This document shows positions 1 to 6,107 of a stretch of 9,870 bases of DNA, in pieces (position 1 is the first letter of the stretch; each line of letters opens with the position of its first letter). This DNA comes from JAUVDZ01 sp964346325. GTDB lineage: Bacteria; Patescibacteriota; Gracilibacteria; UBA1369; PNNO01. A program made the position numbers and the translations under genes. The DNA lies in assembly GCA_964346325.1 (NCBI GenBank), contig CAYFUK010000042.1, positions 1 to 9,870 on the forward strand, given 5' to 3'. The notes beneath the pieces are model-generated. The model was not told the DNA's origin and made no database searches. It saw only the letters and a program-made list of their open reading frames with translations.

Positions 1-13
1 TAGCCTTATTGTA

Positions 14-42
14 TTGAAAAACAAGCCAATATTTGCTATAAT
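14..42 (+). promoter_or_regulatory. sigma70-type promoter for the first two genes
   Basis: TTGAAA at 14-19 and TATAAT at 37-42 are separated by exactly 17 bp, a near-consensus housekeeping promoter. Transcription should begin near position 49. This is downstream of the ATG at 46, so it argues that translation of the following gene starts at the ATG at 64. The inferred leader is about 15 nt, A-rich and without a Shine-Dalgarno sequence. Confidence 0.8.
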
Positions 43-63
43 ATAATGAAAATAAAAAAAAAT

Positions 64-813
64 ATGAACATAAACTTCCCATCTTCAAAACCGAAGGCTG
101 AAGAAACAGCTGCTGATGAATCCAAAAGAATAGCTGCGGAGAAACGTGAATTTCATAAAGATATAAAAAAAAGACGGGCATATCTTGCCAAGCTGGGTTC
201 TTCAGAGGCAACTCCGGAAGAAGGTTTGGGTAAGATTCTTAAAACACTGCGCACTACCAAAGACGAATATATGTTTTTTGCCGCTGTTGAATGGTGCGTT
301 AAAACAAGCTCAGCCTATTATGATAAAAGAAACCCGCTTTTGGCCTCAATGGTTAGAAATTATTATTTCAGAGAAAGTTCTTCAGTGGGAACTGTTTTGA
401 AATATTATAAAAATTTTAATTCTGAAATTATCAAAGATTTATTAAAAAAACATAAATCAATCAATGCAAATTCAGCAGTAAGAAGCATGTCAAAAATGAA
501 TAAAAGTGATATTGCGGCTTTGGCAAAATATATGCCGGGTATTACCAAAAGAAAATTTGTTGCAAAAGCAAATTCACTGGGAGGAGAGTGGGTTGATAAA
601 GTGCACAGAGAAAGCGATGTCAGGTCGGCTGATTATACAAAAAAAGCAAATTCATATCAAAAAGTTGTAGAGGTTTTGAATGCATCATTAAGAGGTAAGG
701 AACCTGCAATTAAAGACCGGGCCGAAGTTAAACGGACACCTTTTAATCAACCTGCAAGACCGAAGCAAAAACCACCGGTTGTTCAGATTAAAAACAAAGA
801 TGAATCAATCTAA
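64..813 (+). CDS. Uncharacterised lysine-rich basic protein
   Basis: I do not recognise this protein. The frame is open from an ATG at 46 (255 aa), but the promoter's predicted start site near 49 makes the ATG at 64 (249 aa, starting MNINFPSSKPK) more likely. The N-terminal ~50 residues are charged and probably disordered. The middle (about 55-210) looks mostly helical, with many Lys/Tyr/Ser, a helix pair around GTVLKYYKNFNSEIIKDLL and a segment AALAKYMPGITKRKFVAKA. The C-terminal ~40 residues are Pro/Lys-rich (ARPKQKPPVVQIKNKDE). I see no signal peptide, membrane segment or enzyme motif. The high basic charge would suit nucleic-acid or envelope binding, but that is speculation. It is co-directional with the channel gene 9 bp downstream and in the same reading frame, separated only by its TAA and three sense codons. 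Confidence 0.75.
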   Translation: MNINFPSSKPKAEETAADESKRIAAEKREFHKDIKKRRAYLAKLGSSEATPEEGLGKILKTLRTTKDEYMFFAAVEWCVKTSSAYYDKRNPLLASMVRNYYFRESSSVGTVLKYYKNFNSEIIKDLLKKHKSINANSAVRSMSKMNKSDIAALAKYMPGITKRKFVAKANSLGGEWVDKVHRESDVRSADYTKKANSYQKVVEVLNASLRGKEPAIKDRAEVKRTPFNQPARPKQKPPVVQIKNKDESI

Positions 814-822
814 CTCAGTAAA

Positions 823-2019
823 ATGTTATTTCCTTTAATACAAACAGCACATGCACAGGTAAGCGGACAAGCGGTTGCAGGTGAGACCGAAAGCCAATTA
901 CAGGGTTTGTTTGATTTTTTTGTAGTTAAAATCCCTTCTTTTATAGCTGCTTTTATTGTTTTTGTACTCTTCTTTTTTATTGCAAAGGCAATTAAGGGAA
1001 TAGTTGAAAGCAAGATGTCGCAACGCTTTGAAGATCATAAAGAAATGCAGATTTTGGCCGGAAGAACAGCCTCAACAACCACAATAATTGTTGGTGGAAC
1101 AATAGCCTTGAATATAGCAGGTATTGATTTAACCGTAATTATTGCGGCAGCCGGTTTTGGTATCGGTTTTGCATTAAAAGATATAATTATAAATTTTTTG
1201 GCGGGAGTTTTCACACTTGCACAAAAGCAATATACAATAGGTGATTTTATTAAAGTTAACGATACTATCGGTAAAGTTATTGAAATTCAGGCACGTGCAA
1301 CAGTTTTACAAGCTTTGGACGGCACCCGAGTGGTAGTTCCGAACTCGGAATTATTCACAAAACAGGTTGTTAGTTATACTTCCAATCCTTTCAGAAGAAT
1401 TGAATTGGGAGTTGGTGTTGAATACGATACTGATTTGAATCTTGCAGTAAAGACCTGTTATCGGGCTCTTAAGAATACAAACGGAATTCTTATAGAACCT
1501 AAACCGGCTGTGTTAATTGATGAATTCGGTGAAAGTTCCATTAATTTAAAAATCAGAGGATGGGTTGAATCGCAGGGTGGCTGGCTTGCAATCAGAAGTG
1601 ATTTGGCTGCAAATGTTAAAGCCGGATTTGATAAAGTCGGAATCAATATTCCGTTTCCTATCAGAACCATTGTCTACGATAAAGATTCAAAAGTCGAGCA
1701 GGAGGCCAATAAAGGCAAAGCACCAAAATGGATCGAAAAAGAGCGTCAGCCCGAAAAACAACAAAAACCCAAGGCTGCTCCTCAGCCTGCACCAAAACAA
1801 CCTGTGTTGCAAAAACAGGCTTCCGGGCCTTCACAGCAAACCAAGCAGACAGGTGAGCCTGAACCGGCTCAACCCGCAGTTAAAAAGCAACAGAAAACAC
1901 AAGAACAATCTCAGCAACAATCTCAGCAACAATCTGCCCCAAAGGCACCTTCGGTTGCACCCAAGTCGGAACGCGGCTCAAGCGTTGATAAACCCGGTGC
2001 GAGTTTTTTAAAAAGTTAA
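823..2019 (+). CDS. mscS: MscS-family small-conductance mechanosensitive ion channel
   Basis: This inner-membrane channel opens under membrane tension to release solutes during osmotic downshock. It has 398 aa against about 286 in E. coli MscS. The short N-terminus contains AHAQ. TM1 spans about 38-56 and TM2 about 82-102. The pore-lining TM3 (about 103-130) has the Gly/Ala-rich family pattern AAAGFGIGFALKD. The beta domain (about 138-175) includes GDFIKVNDTIGKV and VVVPNSE, and the cytoplasmic alpha/beta domain runs to about 280 (IPFPIRTI). Residues about 288-398 form a low-complexity tail of Gln, Pro, Lys and Ala, including a 12-bp DNA repeat at 1906-1935 that encodes QSQQ units. The tail is absent from the minimal family and probably disordered in the cytoplasm. 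The ATG at 823 is the only start between the upstream stop and the first helix; no Shine-Dalgarno is visible. It is probably cotranscribed with the upstream gene from the promoter at 14-42. Confidence 0.9.
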   Translation: MLFPLIQTAHAQVSGQAVAGETESQLQGLFDFFVVKIPSFIAAFIVFVLFFFIAKAIKGIVESKMSQRFEDHKEMQILAGRTASTTTIIVGGTIALNIAGIDLTVIIAAAGFGIGFALKDIIINFLAGVFTLAQKQYTIGDFIKVNDTIGKVIEIQARATVLQALDGTRVVVPNSELFTKQVVSYTSNPFRRIELGVGVEYDTDLNLAVKTCYRALKNTNGILIEPKPAVLIDEFGESSINLKIRGWVESQGGWLAIRSDLAANVKAGFDKVGINIPFPIRTIVYDKDSKVEQEANKGKAPKWIEKERQPEKQQKPKAAPQPAPKQPVLQKQASGPSQQTKQTGEPEPAQPAVKKQQKTQEQSQQQSQQQSAPKAPSVAPKSERGSSVDKPGASFLKS

Positions 2020-2026
2020 AGGAGAG

Positions 2027-2098
2027 GTAGCCAGGCTACCCCATGTAGCCAGGCTACCCCATCTAGCCTGGCTAGCGCGCGTAGCCTGGCTAGCGCGC
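2027..2098. repeat. Four tandem 18-bp palindromic units
   Basis: Units lie at 2027-2044, 2045-2062, 2063-2080 and 2081-2098. The first two are identical (GTAGCCAGGCTACCCCAT). The last two differ from each other only at the first base (C/GTAGCCTGGCTAGCGCGC). Every unit carries the 11-bp near-palindrome TAGCCWGGCTA, centred on CCWGG. The centre is A in units 1-2 and T in units 3-4, so the first pair is exactly complementary to the second pair over the 11-mer. The whole array could fold on itself as well as unit by unit. It starts 7 bp after the mscS stop codon and is much more GC-rich than its surroundings. Confidence 0.9.
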
Positions 2099-2107
2099 GT
2101 AATTTTT
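2075..2107 (+). terminator. Probable terminator of the mscS transcript, formed by the last repeats
   Basis: On the plus strand GCGCGC, a bulged G, TAGC, a CTG loop, GCTA and GCGCGC make a very stable stem of about 10 bp. It is followed by GTAATTTTT. The stem ends about 80 nt after the mscS stop. The T-run is short and offset by three bases, so strength is uncertain; the position and stability support a terminator role. Confidence 0.5.
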
Positions 2108-2115
2108 CCCTATAT

Positions 2116-2142
2116 AAAAAAAGCCCCCCTTTAGAGGGGGAC
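2116..2142 (-). terminator. Strong intrinsic terminator on the minus strand
   Basis: Read on the minus strand, GTCCCCCT, loop CTAA and AGGGGGGC form an 8-bp stem directly followed by seven T residues. One pair is a U-G wobble on this strand but a C-A mismatch on the other, and there is no T-run on the plus strand. The structure therefore terminates minus-strand transcription specifically. The only visible source of that transcription is the promoter at 2524-2552. Confidence 0.88.
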
Positions 2143-2517
2143 AAAAATCGAATCCTATCAACATTCAATATTTATTTTTGTTTGAAGCTGAGAATTTTTT
2201 TGATTTTTGTTTTTTTCATGGAGACTATCCCATGAGGTTTTTAGCCTGCTTTGCTTTGGCGTATAAAAGTTTTTAGTCCTGCCACAGACCGTCTGTTTAC
2301 GTGATGACTCATGTGCACAAGGGCAACAAGGTACCACCAGACAAAAGGTGAGCGGTTCGGGGAGTCGGATCCGAACCATCACAGAGCAGAAGATCTAAGT
2401 AATTAAAGCCTATTTAATTACTCTGCATTTTCTGCTATGTTTTTTGAGGTTCTTGTTGTCAAAGAAATTTTGGTTCCTGTAGGGCATGATCTCACCATGC
2501 TTTCTAATCTAGCGTTT
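2116..2517 (-). ncRNA. Candidate ~400-nt structured non-coding RNA, family not identified
   Basis: A consensus promoter (2524-2552) and a consensus terminator (2116-2142) on the same strand bracket about 400 nt with no convincing gene. Stems supported by sequence include GCATG/CATGC around 2484-2500; a 9-bp perfect stem with a 5-nt loop at 2399-2421, flanked by AGCAGA/TCTGCT (2385-2390 with 2431-2436); and a 7-bp GGTTCGG/CCGAACC stem at 2354-2377. GGTGAG and CTCACC at about 2491-2496 and 2347-2352 could close a ~150-nt domain. AGACTA/TAGTCC (2222-2227 with 2274-2279) could close another. The size suits a tmRNA, RNase P RNA or 6S-like RNA. I do not find the RNase P core GAGGAAAGTCC, the SRP GGAA apical motif or a tRNA-like end with TTCGA and CCA. 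The segment around 2290-2320 (GTGCACATGAG, then CACGTAAAC) weakly recalls the 5' part of tmRNA, not enough for a call. A 74-codon frame at 2382-2158 lies inside but has atypical codon use. Confidence 0.55.
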
Positions 2518-2523
2518 CATATA

Positions 2524-2552
2524 ATTATATAAAATTACCTTAAAATAGTCAA
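2524..2552 (-). promoter_or_regulatory. sigma70 promoter driving the candidate ncRNA
   Basis: On the minus strand TTGACT (2552-2547) and TATAAT (2529-2524) are exactly 17 bp apart. The predicted start is an A near 2517. With no sizeable open frame beginning just downstream and a strong terminator about 400 nt later, it appears dedicated to an RNA product. Confidence 0.82.
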
Positions 2553-2591
2553 AATATATACATAGACATATTTTAAATAACCTTTCTTGTT

Positions 2592-3296
2592 ATGAGGCTG
2601 ATACCAATCAAAACACGTACAATAAAGGCAGATGATGAACTTGTTCAGCTCGTAAATAAACCTTTAAAAAATAAAGATATCTTGGTCATTGCTTCAAAAG
2701 TTTTAGCTTATTCACAAGGCAGAATACTGAACGCAAACAAAAATGATTTCGATAAAATTGTGCAAAAAGAAGCTAAAAAGCTATTTCCGACCAATTATTG
2801 TAATTTAACATTTAAAGACGGACATTTAATTCCCAATGCAGGAGTTGATAAATCCAATACTCCAAAAGGTAAAATAATATTATGGCCAAAAAATCCTTTT
2901 AAAGAAGCCGAAAATTTACAGAAAGAACTTCGCGAAAAATACAAATTAAGTAATCTTGGCCTAATCATAAGTGATTCCACATGCGCACCGATGCGTGTTG
3001 GAGTTCACGGAATATCAATAGGGCATTTTGGATTTGAGGGAGTAGAGGATGTTCGCGGCGCTAAAGATATATTTGGTAAGTCGCTTAAAGTAACCAGAAG
3101 AAATCTCGCTGACAGTCTTGCGGATGCGGCAACAATACTAATGGGTGAATCAAATGCCAAAATTCCTTTTGTTATAATCCGCGACGCACCTGTGAAATTT
3201 AACAATAAAAAAATAAAGCGCAGCTACATAAGGTTGAAATCCGATTTATATTACGGTATTTATAATAATGAATTCAAAAAATTTTTAGCCGGTTAG
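2592..3296 (+). CDS. CofE/COG1478-family glutamate ligase homologue (F420-0 or folate gamma-glutamyl ligase)
   Basis: The 234-aa protein matches the coenzyme F420-0:L-glutamate ligase fold, which joins glutamate to a phosphorylated cofactor using GTP and a divalent metal. Family features in order are MRLIPIKTR at the N-terminus, DILVIASKVLAYSQGRI (29-45), NAGVDKSNTPKGKIILWP (82-99), ISDSTCAPMRVGVHG (126-140), VRGAKDIFGKSLKVTR (144-159) and NLADSLADAATILMGES (161-177). Asp128 and Asp149 sit where the family binds metal. Against the usual ISDSFGRPFREG, the segment here is ISDSTCAPMRVG, so it belongs to a divergent subgroup. No other F420 genes are visible. Members of this family act as alternative folate glutamyl ligases (FolC2) in some bacteria such as Chlamydia. 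Because a 10-formyl-folate enzyme follows 3 bp later, a folate role is my preferred inference. The ATG at 2592 fits the family N-terminus; it has no Shine-Dalgarno. Confidence 0.85.
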   Translation: MRLIPIKTRTIKADDELVQLVNKPLKNKDILVIASKVLAYSQGRILNANKNDFDKIVQKEAKKLFPTNYCNLTFKDGHLIPNAGVDKSNTPKGKIILWPKNPFKEAENLQKELREKYKLSNLGLIISDSTCAPMRVGVHGISIGHFGFEGVEDVRGAKDIFGKSLKVTRRNLADSLADAATILMGESNAKIPFVIIRDAPVKFNNKKIKRSYIRLKSDLYYGIYNNEFKKFLAG

Positions 3297-3299
3297 TTT

Positions 3300-3890
3300 A
3301 TGTTTAAAATTGCAGTACTGGCTTCTACCAATGGTACTGATCTACAGGCGATTATCGATGAGATTAACAAAGGTAATATGCCTGATATAAAATTGTCTGT
3401 TGTAATAAGCGACAAAGAAGCCTCCGGAGCTTTAATCAGATCAAAGCAGCAGGGAATTAAAGCTGTTTTTGTGAATCCGGAAGGTAAAACACGTGAAGAA
3501 TTTGATAAAGAAGTTGCCATTGTTTTAAAAGAGCATGAGGTTGATCTTATTTGCCTTATAGGTTATATGCGGATTTTATCGCCATGGTTTGTAAGAGAAT
3601 TTGAAGGAAAAATTATAAATGTGCATCCCGCACTTAATATGCAGAAGTACACCGGTCCGGGAGCCATGAATCTGAATGTTCATCAGGCTGTAATTGAAAA
3701 CGGAGAAAAAGAATCCGGCTGTACGCTTCATTATGTAACCGAAGAAGTTGATGCCGGCCCTGTAATTGCGCAGGCTGATGTAGTGGTCGATGAGCATGAA
3801 ACTCCGGAAAGTTTAAAAAAGAAGGTTCAGGCGCAGGAAAAGCTTTTGTATCCAAAAGTTATAAGAAGAATAGCAAGAGGCGATGCTTAA
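3300..3890 (+). CDS. purN: Phosphoribosylglycinamide formyltransferase (PurN), divergent
   Basis: The family transfers a formyl group from 10-formyltetrahydrofolate to GAR in step three of purine synthesis, in the cytosol. The protein has 196 aa against 212 in E. coli. The catalytic set is intact: Asn107 and His109 in INVHPAL and Asp141 in EEVDAGPVIAQ, equivalent to Asn106, His108 and Asp144 of E. coli. YMRILSPWFV (89-98) matches the family. Two differences stand out. The phosphate-binding loop reads STNGTDLQ instead of SGNGSNLQ, and the segment after HP is longer than HPSLLPKY...H and contains KYTGPGAMNLNVHQ. These may alter the substrate, so another formyl or carbamoyl acceptor is possible. 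It starts 3 bp after the ligase gene, with no ribosome-binding site of its own, which implies translational coupling. It ends 5 bp from the stop of the convergent kinase gene with no terminator between. Confidence 0.85.
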   Translation: MFKIAVLASTNGTDLQAIIDEINKGNMPDIKLSVVISDKEASGALIRSKQQGIKAVFVNPEGKTREEFDKEVAIVLKEHEVDLICLIGYMRILSPWFVREFEGKIINVHPALNMQKYTGPGAMNLNVHQAVIENGEKESGCTLHYVTEEVDAGPVIAQADVVVDEHETPESLKKKVQAQEKLLYPKVIRRIARGDA

Positions 3891-3895
3891 TTAAA

Positions 3896-5143
3896 TCATT
3901 CGGCCAAATGCCACAGTATCAAATCGCCCAGATTTGTACCTGTTAATCCTGTTATTATTAAACCATCGGTTTCTTTAAAGAATTCGTATGAGTTATTGCG
4001 CTCAAGGTATTTTGAAAGGTTCATTTCTTTTTGTTTTGCTATTTTAAGTGTTTCACGGTTAGCTATTGCACCTGCGACCTTTTCAGGACATATACCGTCA
4101 ACTCCGTCCGTGCCCGCGGATGCTATTGTAAAATCACGGTCTTCACTTAGTAGATTAAGGCATGCAAGTACAAACTGTTGGTTTCTGCCGCCGTAGCCGT
4201 GGCCCTTTACTTCAACAGTTGTTTCACCTGCCATTATATAAATTGTGTCCGAGGGTTTTAATTTGTTAAAAAGTATTTGCGCCTGACTGTTACAGTCACC
4301 TTCAAGGCTTGTTGTTAATATTTTTGCTTTTTTGCCTTCTTTTTCAAGATATTTAAACGCTTTAAGAGCTGCTGTTTCATGGTTCGCAAGAATGTGAGTC
4401 TCAACTTTTTCAACTTTGTTCGGTGTTTCAGGTTCGCCTTTTTCCAGATATTTTTTTACACTTTCCGGAACTTTATCGTAAAGCTTATGTTTTTTCAGAA
4501 CTTCAATTGCATCTCTAAAAGAGGTCGGGTCGGGATAAAAAGGTCCGGAAGCGATTGTACTCAGATCATCTCCAACAACATCCGATATAACAAGTTGTAA
4601 AACAGGGCAGGGGAATGCGGCTTTCGCCAAAAACCCCCCTTTTACCTTTGATAAATGTTTTCTAACTATATTTATGTCCTGAATTCTAACATTTTTTTTA
4701 AGTAAAAGTTCGGTTACTGCGATTTTTTCATCCGGAGTTACATCTTCGGCGGGCAATGACATCAAAGCGGACCCTCCACCTGAAATTAAAGCGATTATTA
4801 AATCCGTTTCCTTTGCATTATTGCATATATCAAGAATTTTTTGCGCACCTTCAACTGAATTTTCATTCGGATAAGGGTGAGAACCGAATACATACTCGAT
4901 TTTATCAAGTTCGGGTTTGCTGTCGCCTTCGGGAATTATAACCAAACCTTTGGTAATCCATTCGCCTATTCTTTCTTCTATGGCTTCCGCCATCCTTTGC
5001 GCACCTTTTCCCGCTCCGACAACATAAATATTTTCATGGCCTTTAAAATCGAATTTTTCACAAAAACGTTTAACAAGATGTTTTGGATTTATTTCATCCA
5101 GAACATTTTTATAAGTGTCTAAGAATAATTGTTTATTTGACAT
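3896..5143 (-). CDS. Glycerate 2-kinase (DUF4147 plus MOFRL domains)
   Basis: The enzyme phosphorylates D-glycerate with ATP to 2-phosphoglycerate, feeding glycolysis. At 415 aa it has the usual length of this family, which is unrelated to GlxK/GarK kinases. The N-terminal DUF4147 domain (about 5-240) shows VGAGKGA (42-48, with the conserved Lys46), GSHPYPNENS (88-97), SGGGSAL (121-127), HLSKVKGG (163-170) and SDVVGDDLSTIASGP (187-201). The C-terminal MOFRL domain (about 310-410) shows AGETTVEV (315-322), GHGYGGRNQQ (324-333), GTDGVDG (354-360) and TGTNLGDL (401-408). It is the last gene of the operon, and its start overlaps the dehydrogenase stop by 11 bp. Translation probably depends on coupling, as only GAAG precedes the ATG. 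The family identity is secure. Which carbon is phosphorylated is inferred from characterised relatives, which mostly give the 2-phosphate. Confidence 0.92.
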   Translation of the reverse strand: MSNKQLFLDTYKNVLDEINPKHLVKRFCEKFDFKGHENIYVVGAGKGAQRMAEAIEERIGEWITKGLVIIPEGDSKPELDKIEYVFGSHPYPNENSVEGAQKILDICNNAKETDLIIALISGGGSALMSLPAEDVTPDEKIAVTELLLKKNVRIQDINIVRKHLSKVKGGFLAKAAFPCPVLQLVISDVVGDDLSTIASGPFYPDPTSFRDAIEVLKKHKLYDKVPESVKKYLEKGEPETPNKVEKVETHILANHETAALKAFKYLEKEGKKAKILTTSLEGDCNSQAQILFNKLKPSDTIYIMAGETTVEVKGHGYGGRNQQFVLACLNLLSEDRDFTIASAGTDGVDGICPEKVAGAIANRETLKIAKQKEMNLSKYLERNNSYEFFKETDGLIITGLTGTNLGDLILWHLAE

Positions 5144-6107
5144 CTTCGTTAACTAGGAATTCAGGTTTTCCGCCTTCAACTGCCGCAATAAGATTTCGCG
5201 CCGCAATACGTCCCATTTCTTCACGCACTTCTTGTTCAGCTGAACCTATATGAGGCAATAATACCACATTATCCAATTCGGCAAGGCCGGGTTCCAGTTT
5301 CGGTTCGTTTTCGTATACATCAAGCCCGGCTCCGAATATTTTACGCTCACGTAAAGCATCAACAAGTGCTTTTTCTTTAATAATGGGGCCTCGAGCTATA
5401 TTAAAAACAATCGCCGTTGGTTTCATTAATTCAAATTTTGATTCATCAATAAGATGATGAGTCTCCGGCACGTAAACGGTTGAAATACAGATAAAATCCG
5501 CTTCTTCGCATAATTCATCAATTTCTACGCGTCTTGCGCCCGTCTTTTTTTCAAATTCTTCTTTATTGCTTCTGTCGGCATAAATAATTTCCATACCAAA
5601 ACCTTTATTCATTTTGCGTCCTAAATCCTGTCCTATTCTTCCGCAACCTATAATACCCAGTGTTTTGCCTGTAACCTGCATACCCAAAAACAGATTGGGA
5701 GCCCATCCATCGAATTTCCCCGCACGTGTAAATCTGTCAGCTTCCGCGATTCTTCTTGCAATCGCAAACATTAAAGCAATACCGGTATCAGCCGTTGCCG
5801 AAGTTAAAACTCCCGGAGTATTTGTTACCATAATTCCCCGCTCTGTCGCAGCTTTTAGATCAATATTATTAAACCCAACCGCATAATTGGAGATAACCTT
5901 TAATTGATCACCTGCCGCATCCATTACTTCCGCGTCAATTCTATCATTAAGCAGACTTAAAATTGCATCGCATCCTTTGACTTTTTCAAGGAGAATCGAG
6001 CGGTCAACAACCTTATCATCCGGATTAACCTCAACCTGATAGCCTTTTTTCTGCAGCATATCAATAGCGTTTCCCGGAATATCACGAGTTACATAGAGTT
6101 TAGCCAT
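5133..6107 (-). CDS. gyaR: D-2-hydroxyacid dehydrogenase, glyoxylate/hydroxypyruvate reductase type
   Basis: The 324-aa protein belongs to the GyaR/GRHPR branch of the D-isomer-specific 2-hydroxyacid dehydrogenases and would reduce hydroxypyruvate to D-glycerate or glyoxylate to glycolate. Visible are the substrate-loop region NYAVGFNNIDLKAATERGI (74-92), the Rossmann motif GIIGCGRIG (151-159), catalytic Arg239 (FNIARGP), Glu268 (DVYENEP) and His286 (LLPHIGSA). The residue after the second Rossmann strand is Asp178 (IIYADRSN), where NADPH-using relatives usually carry Gly-Arg; this favours NADH, but only by inference. The start at 6107 overlaps the aminotransferase stop by 8 bp, and the 3' end overlaps the kinase by 11 bp. 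The neighbouring glycerate kinase makes hydroxypyruvate the most likely physiological substrate. A general 2-hydroxyacid dehydrogenase is the alternative. Confidence 0.9.
   Translation of the reverse strand: MAKLYVTRDIPGNAIDMLQKKGYQVEVNPDDKVVDRSILLEKVKGCDAILSLLNDRIDAEVMDAAGDQLKVISNYAVGFNNIDLKAATERGIMVTNTPGVLTSATADTGIALMFAIARRIAEADRFTRAGKFDGWAPNLFLGMQVTGKTLGIIGCGRIGQDLGRKMNKGFGMEIIYADRSNKEEFEKKTGARRVEIDELCEEADFICISTVYVPETHHLIDESKFELMKPTAIVFNIARGPIIKEKALVDALRERKIFGAGLDVYENEPKLEPGLAELDNVVLLPHIGSAEQEVREEMGRIAARNLIAAVEGGKPEFLVNEDVK

Noticed and set aside
1565..2011. A 148-codon open frame in the +2 frame inside mscS
   Set aside because: It is produced by the repetitive Gln/Lys/Pro-coding tail of mscS; composition is low-complexity Asn/Leu/Arg and there is no start context.
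2027..2098. CRISPR array
   Set aside because: The units are contiguous 18-mers without unique spacers and no cas genes are present.
2325..2340. T-box riboswitch suggested by GGTGGTACC on the minus strand
   Set aside because: No specifier stem-loop, no matching antiterminator/terminator pair and no aminoacyl-tRNA or amino-acid gene downstream on that strand.
2158..2382. A 74-codon minus-strand frame starting MMVRIRLPEP
   Set aside because: Its codon use (CGG, CGA, CTC, CCC, CCG in the first part, then A-rich) differs from every neighbour, it overlaps strong RNA stems, and it sits mid-transcript with no ribosome-binding site. It is more likely to be structured RNA read as protein.
2116..2517. 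tmRNA, RNase P RNA or SRP RNA
   Set aside because: A weak resemblance to the tmRNA 5' region (GTGCACATGAG then CACGTAAAC at about 2317-2295) and an RNase P-like TAGGGCA at 2480-2486 were seen. No tRNA-like T loop with CCA end, no tag frame ending in Ala-Ala, no GAGGAAAGTCC core and no SRP GGAA apical motif could be found.
2520..2525. Plus-strand TATAAT as the promoter of the CofE-like gene
   Set aside because: It overlaps the minus-strand -10 and has no acceptable -35 17 bp upstream (ATGCTT). The plus-strand promoter could not be placed with confidence.
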